Shown here one piece after another: positions 5,788-6,356 of a stretch of 6,356 bases of DNA. The notes beneath the pieces are model-generated. The model did no database searches. It was not told the DNA's origin and worked only from the letters and a program-made list of their open reading frames with translations. Position 1 is the first letter of the stretch, and each line of letters begins with the position of its first letter. Origin of the DNA: Rhodobiaceae bacterium (GTDB lineage: Bacteria > Pseudomonadota > Alphaproteobacteria > Parvibaculales > Parvibaculaceae); assembly GCA_002746275.1 (NCBI GenBank), contig NVWR01000002.1, positions 67,592-73,947 on the forward strand. Reading direction: 5' to 3'. The position numbers were made by a program, and so were the translations under genes.

Positions 5788-6356
5788 TAATCTCCATTCG
5801 CTCAACCGTCATTTCCACAGGGAAGGCAGGCAAGGGCCTCGCTCGCTGCAGCAACTCCCGGGCCTCCCGATCCAGGATGGCGTACCCCGCTGACCGCGAC
5901 ACGCTGTAGCTCACAAGCTCACCCTGACGGGTCAATGTAATTGTCAGCTCGGCAACACCTTCCATATTTCTTCGGATCGCCGTGTCTGGATAGCGCATGT
6001 GACGCGTCAACCAGTCGGTAAGACGAGCGAGATAGTCGGCCTCCACAGCTGCATCTGCTGTACCCGCATCGCCCGCCGCCTTCCCTGTGCTGTCATTGGA
6101 AGCATCCACGGCGGCGCTTGCAGGCGGCGTTGCGCCGGCAACTGGATCCGATTGTTCTGGTTGCCTGACTGCTTCTTCAACTGGCTCTGCCTTGTCGGGA
6201 AGGACAGGCTCCACACGAGATGCTTCGACCGGCTCAACAACGGGAGGGACAGGTTCGTTGGTGTCGGTTGCTTCCGTTTCACTTTGATCTTCCGTAAAGG
6301 TCTGGGAAGGCGCTAATGCGATGCGGAGCCCTCCTCCCCCGGCATCCGCGCCCGAG
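5759..6356 (-). CDS. TonB-family energy transducer, 5' end cut by window edge
   Basis: Only the C-terminal 198 residues are in view; the frame stays open to the right edge, so the start and any N-terminal membrane anchor lie outside. The visible part begins with a Gly-rich patch, then a long Pro/Glu- and Ala/Asp-rich linker (about residues 15-105 of the visible piece) suited to spanning the periplasm. The TonB C-terminal domain follows (about 107-198): YLARLTDWLTRHMRYP, then EGVAELTITLTRQGEL, SRSAGYAILDREARELL and RPLPAFP, matching the family's YP..A, G-rich strand, SxG...LD..A and PxP pattern. TonB couples the ExbB/ExbD proton-driven complex to outer-membrane receptors for iron complexes, vitamin B12 and other ligands. 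No exbB, exbD or receptor gene is visible. A GTG at 6214 is an internal codon, not a convincing start. The linker is acidic, without the Lys-Pro repeats of E. coli TonB. Confidence 0.88.
   Translation of the reverse strand, partial: SGADAGGGGLRIALAPSQTFTEDQSETEATDTNEPVPPVVEPVEASRVEPVLPDKAEPVEEAVRQPEQSDPVAGATPPASAAVDASNDSTGKAAGDAGTADAAVEADYLARLTDWLTRHMRYPDTAIRRNMEGVAELTITLTRQGELVSYSVSRSAGYAILDREARELLQRARPLPAFPVEMTVERMEITIPVRFELE

Noticed and set aside
1..6356. tRNA, rRNA, CRISPR arrays, insertion sequences, attachment sites
   Set aside because: Reading both strands showed no cloverleaf, repeat-spacer array, transposase or long terminal repeats.

Overview
The window looks like chromosomal DNA of an alphaproteobacterium, most likely an aquatic or motile lineage that uses CtrA. 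The grounds are an alphaproteobacterial-type histidyl-tRNA synthetase, a CheZ-type chemotaxis phosphatase, a TonB-family transducer, and TTAA/TTAAC half-sites resembling CtrA boxes upstream of a sensor kinase gene. The genus cannot be fixed from the sequence alone.

Layout from left to right. hisS runs on the minus strand and its 3' end is cut by the window start. A 181-bp divergent spacer, 1335-1515, separates it from a small glyoxalase-fold (VOC) gene at 1516-1968, plus strand. An AT-rich 245-bp spacer follows, 1969-2213, with a direct repeat, two CtrA-box-like sites and a hairpin. It leads into a histidine-kinase-like gene at 2214-3770, plus strand. That gene converges, with a 12-bp gap, on a cheZ-like gene at 3783-4598, minus strand. 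A 178-bp divergent spacer, 4599-4776, leads to a TDT/SLAC1-type membrane transporter gene at 4777-5787, plus strand. The transporter's 3' end overlaps by 29 bp the 3' end of a minus-strand TonB-family gene that runs off the right edge.

Apart from the same-strand VOC and kinase genes, which are separated by 245 bp, neighbouring genes alternate in direction. The window is therefore mostly single-gene transcription units and not one operon. No single pathway links all of them: there is translation (hisS), signalling and motility (kinase-like protein, CheZ-like protein), and envelope transport (TDT transporter, TonB-like protein). The signalling pair has the most unusual content. The kinase-like protein has a receiver-like N-terminus, a PAS domain and an intact phosphoacceptor His, but its ATP-binding boxes are badly degraded. 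It may work as a phosphatase, scaffold or phosphotransfer partner and not as an autokinase.

I saw no tRNA, rRNA, CRISPR array, insertion sequence or attachment site. No new multi-gene system is evident. The candidates for novelty are the degenerate kinase with its upstream DNA and the tail-to-tail overlaps.
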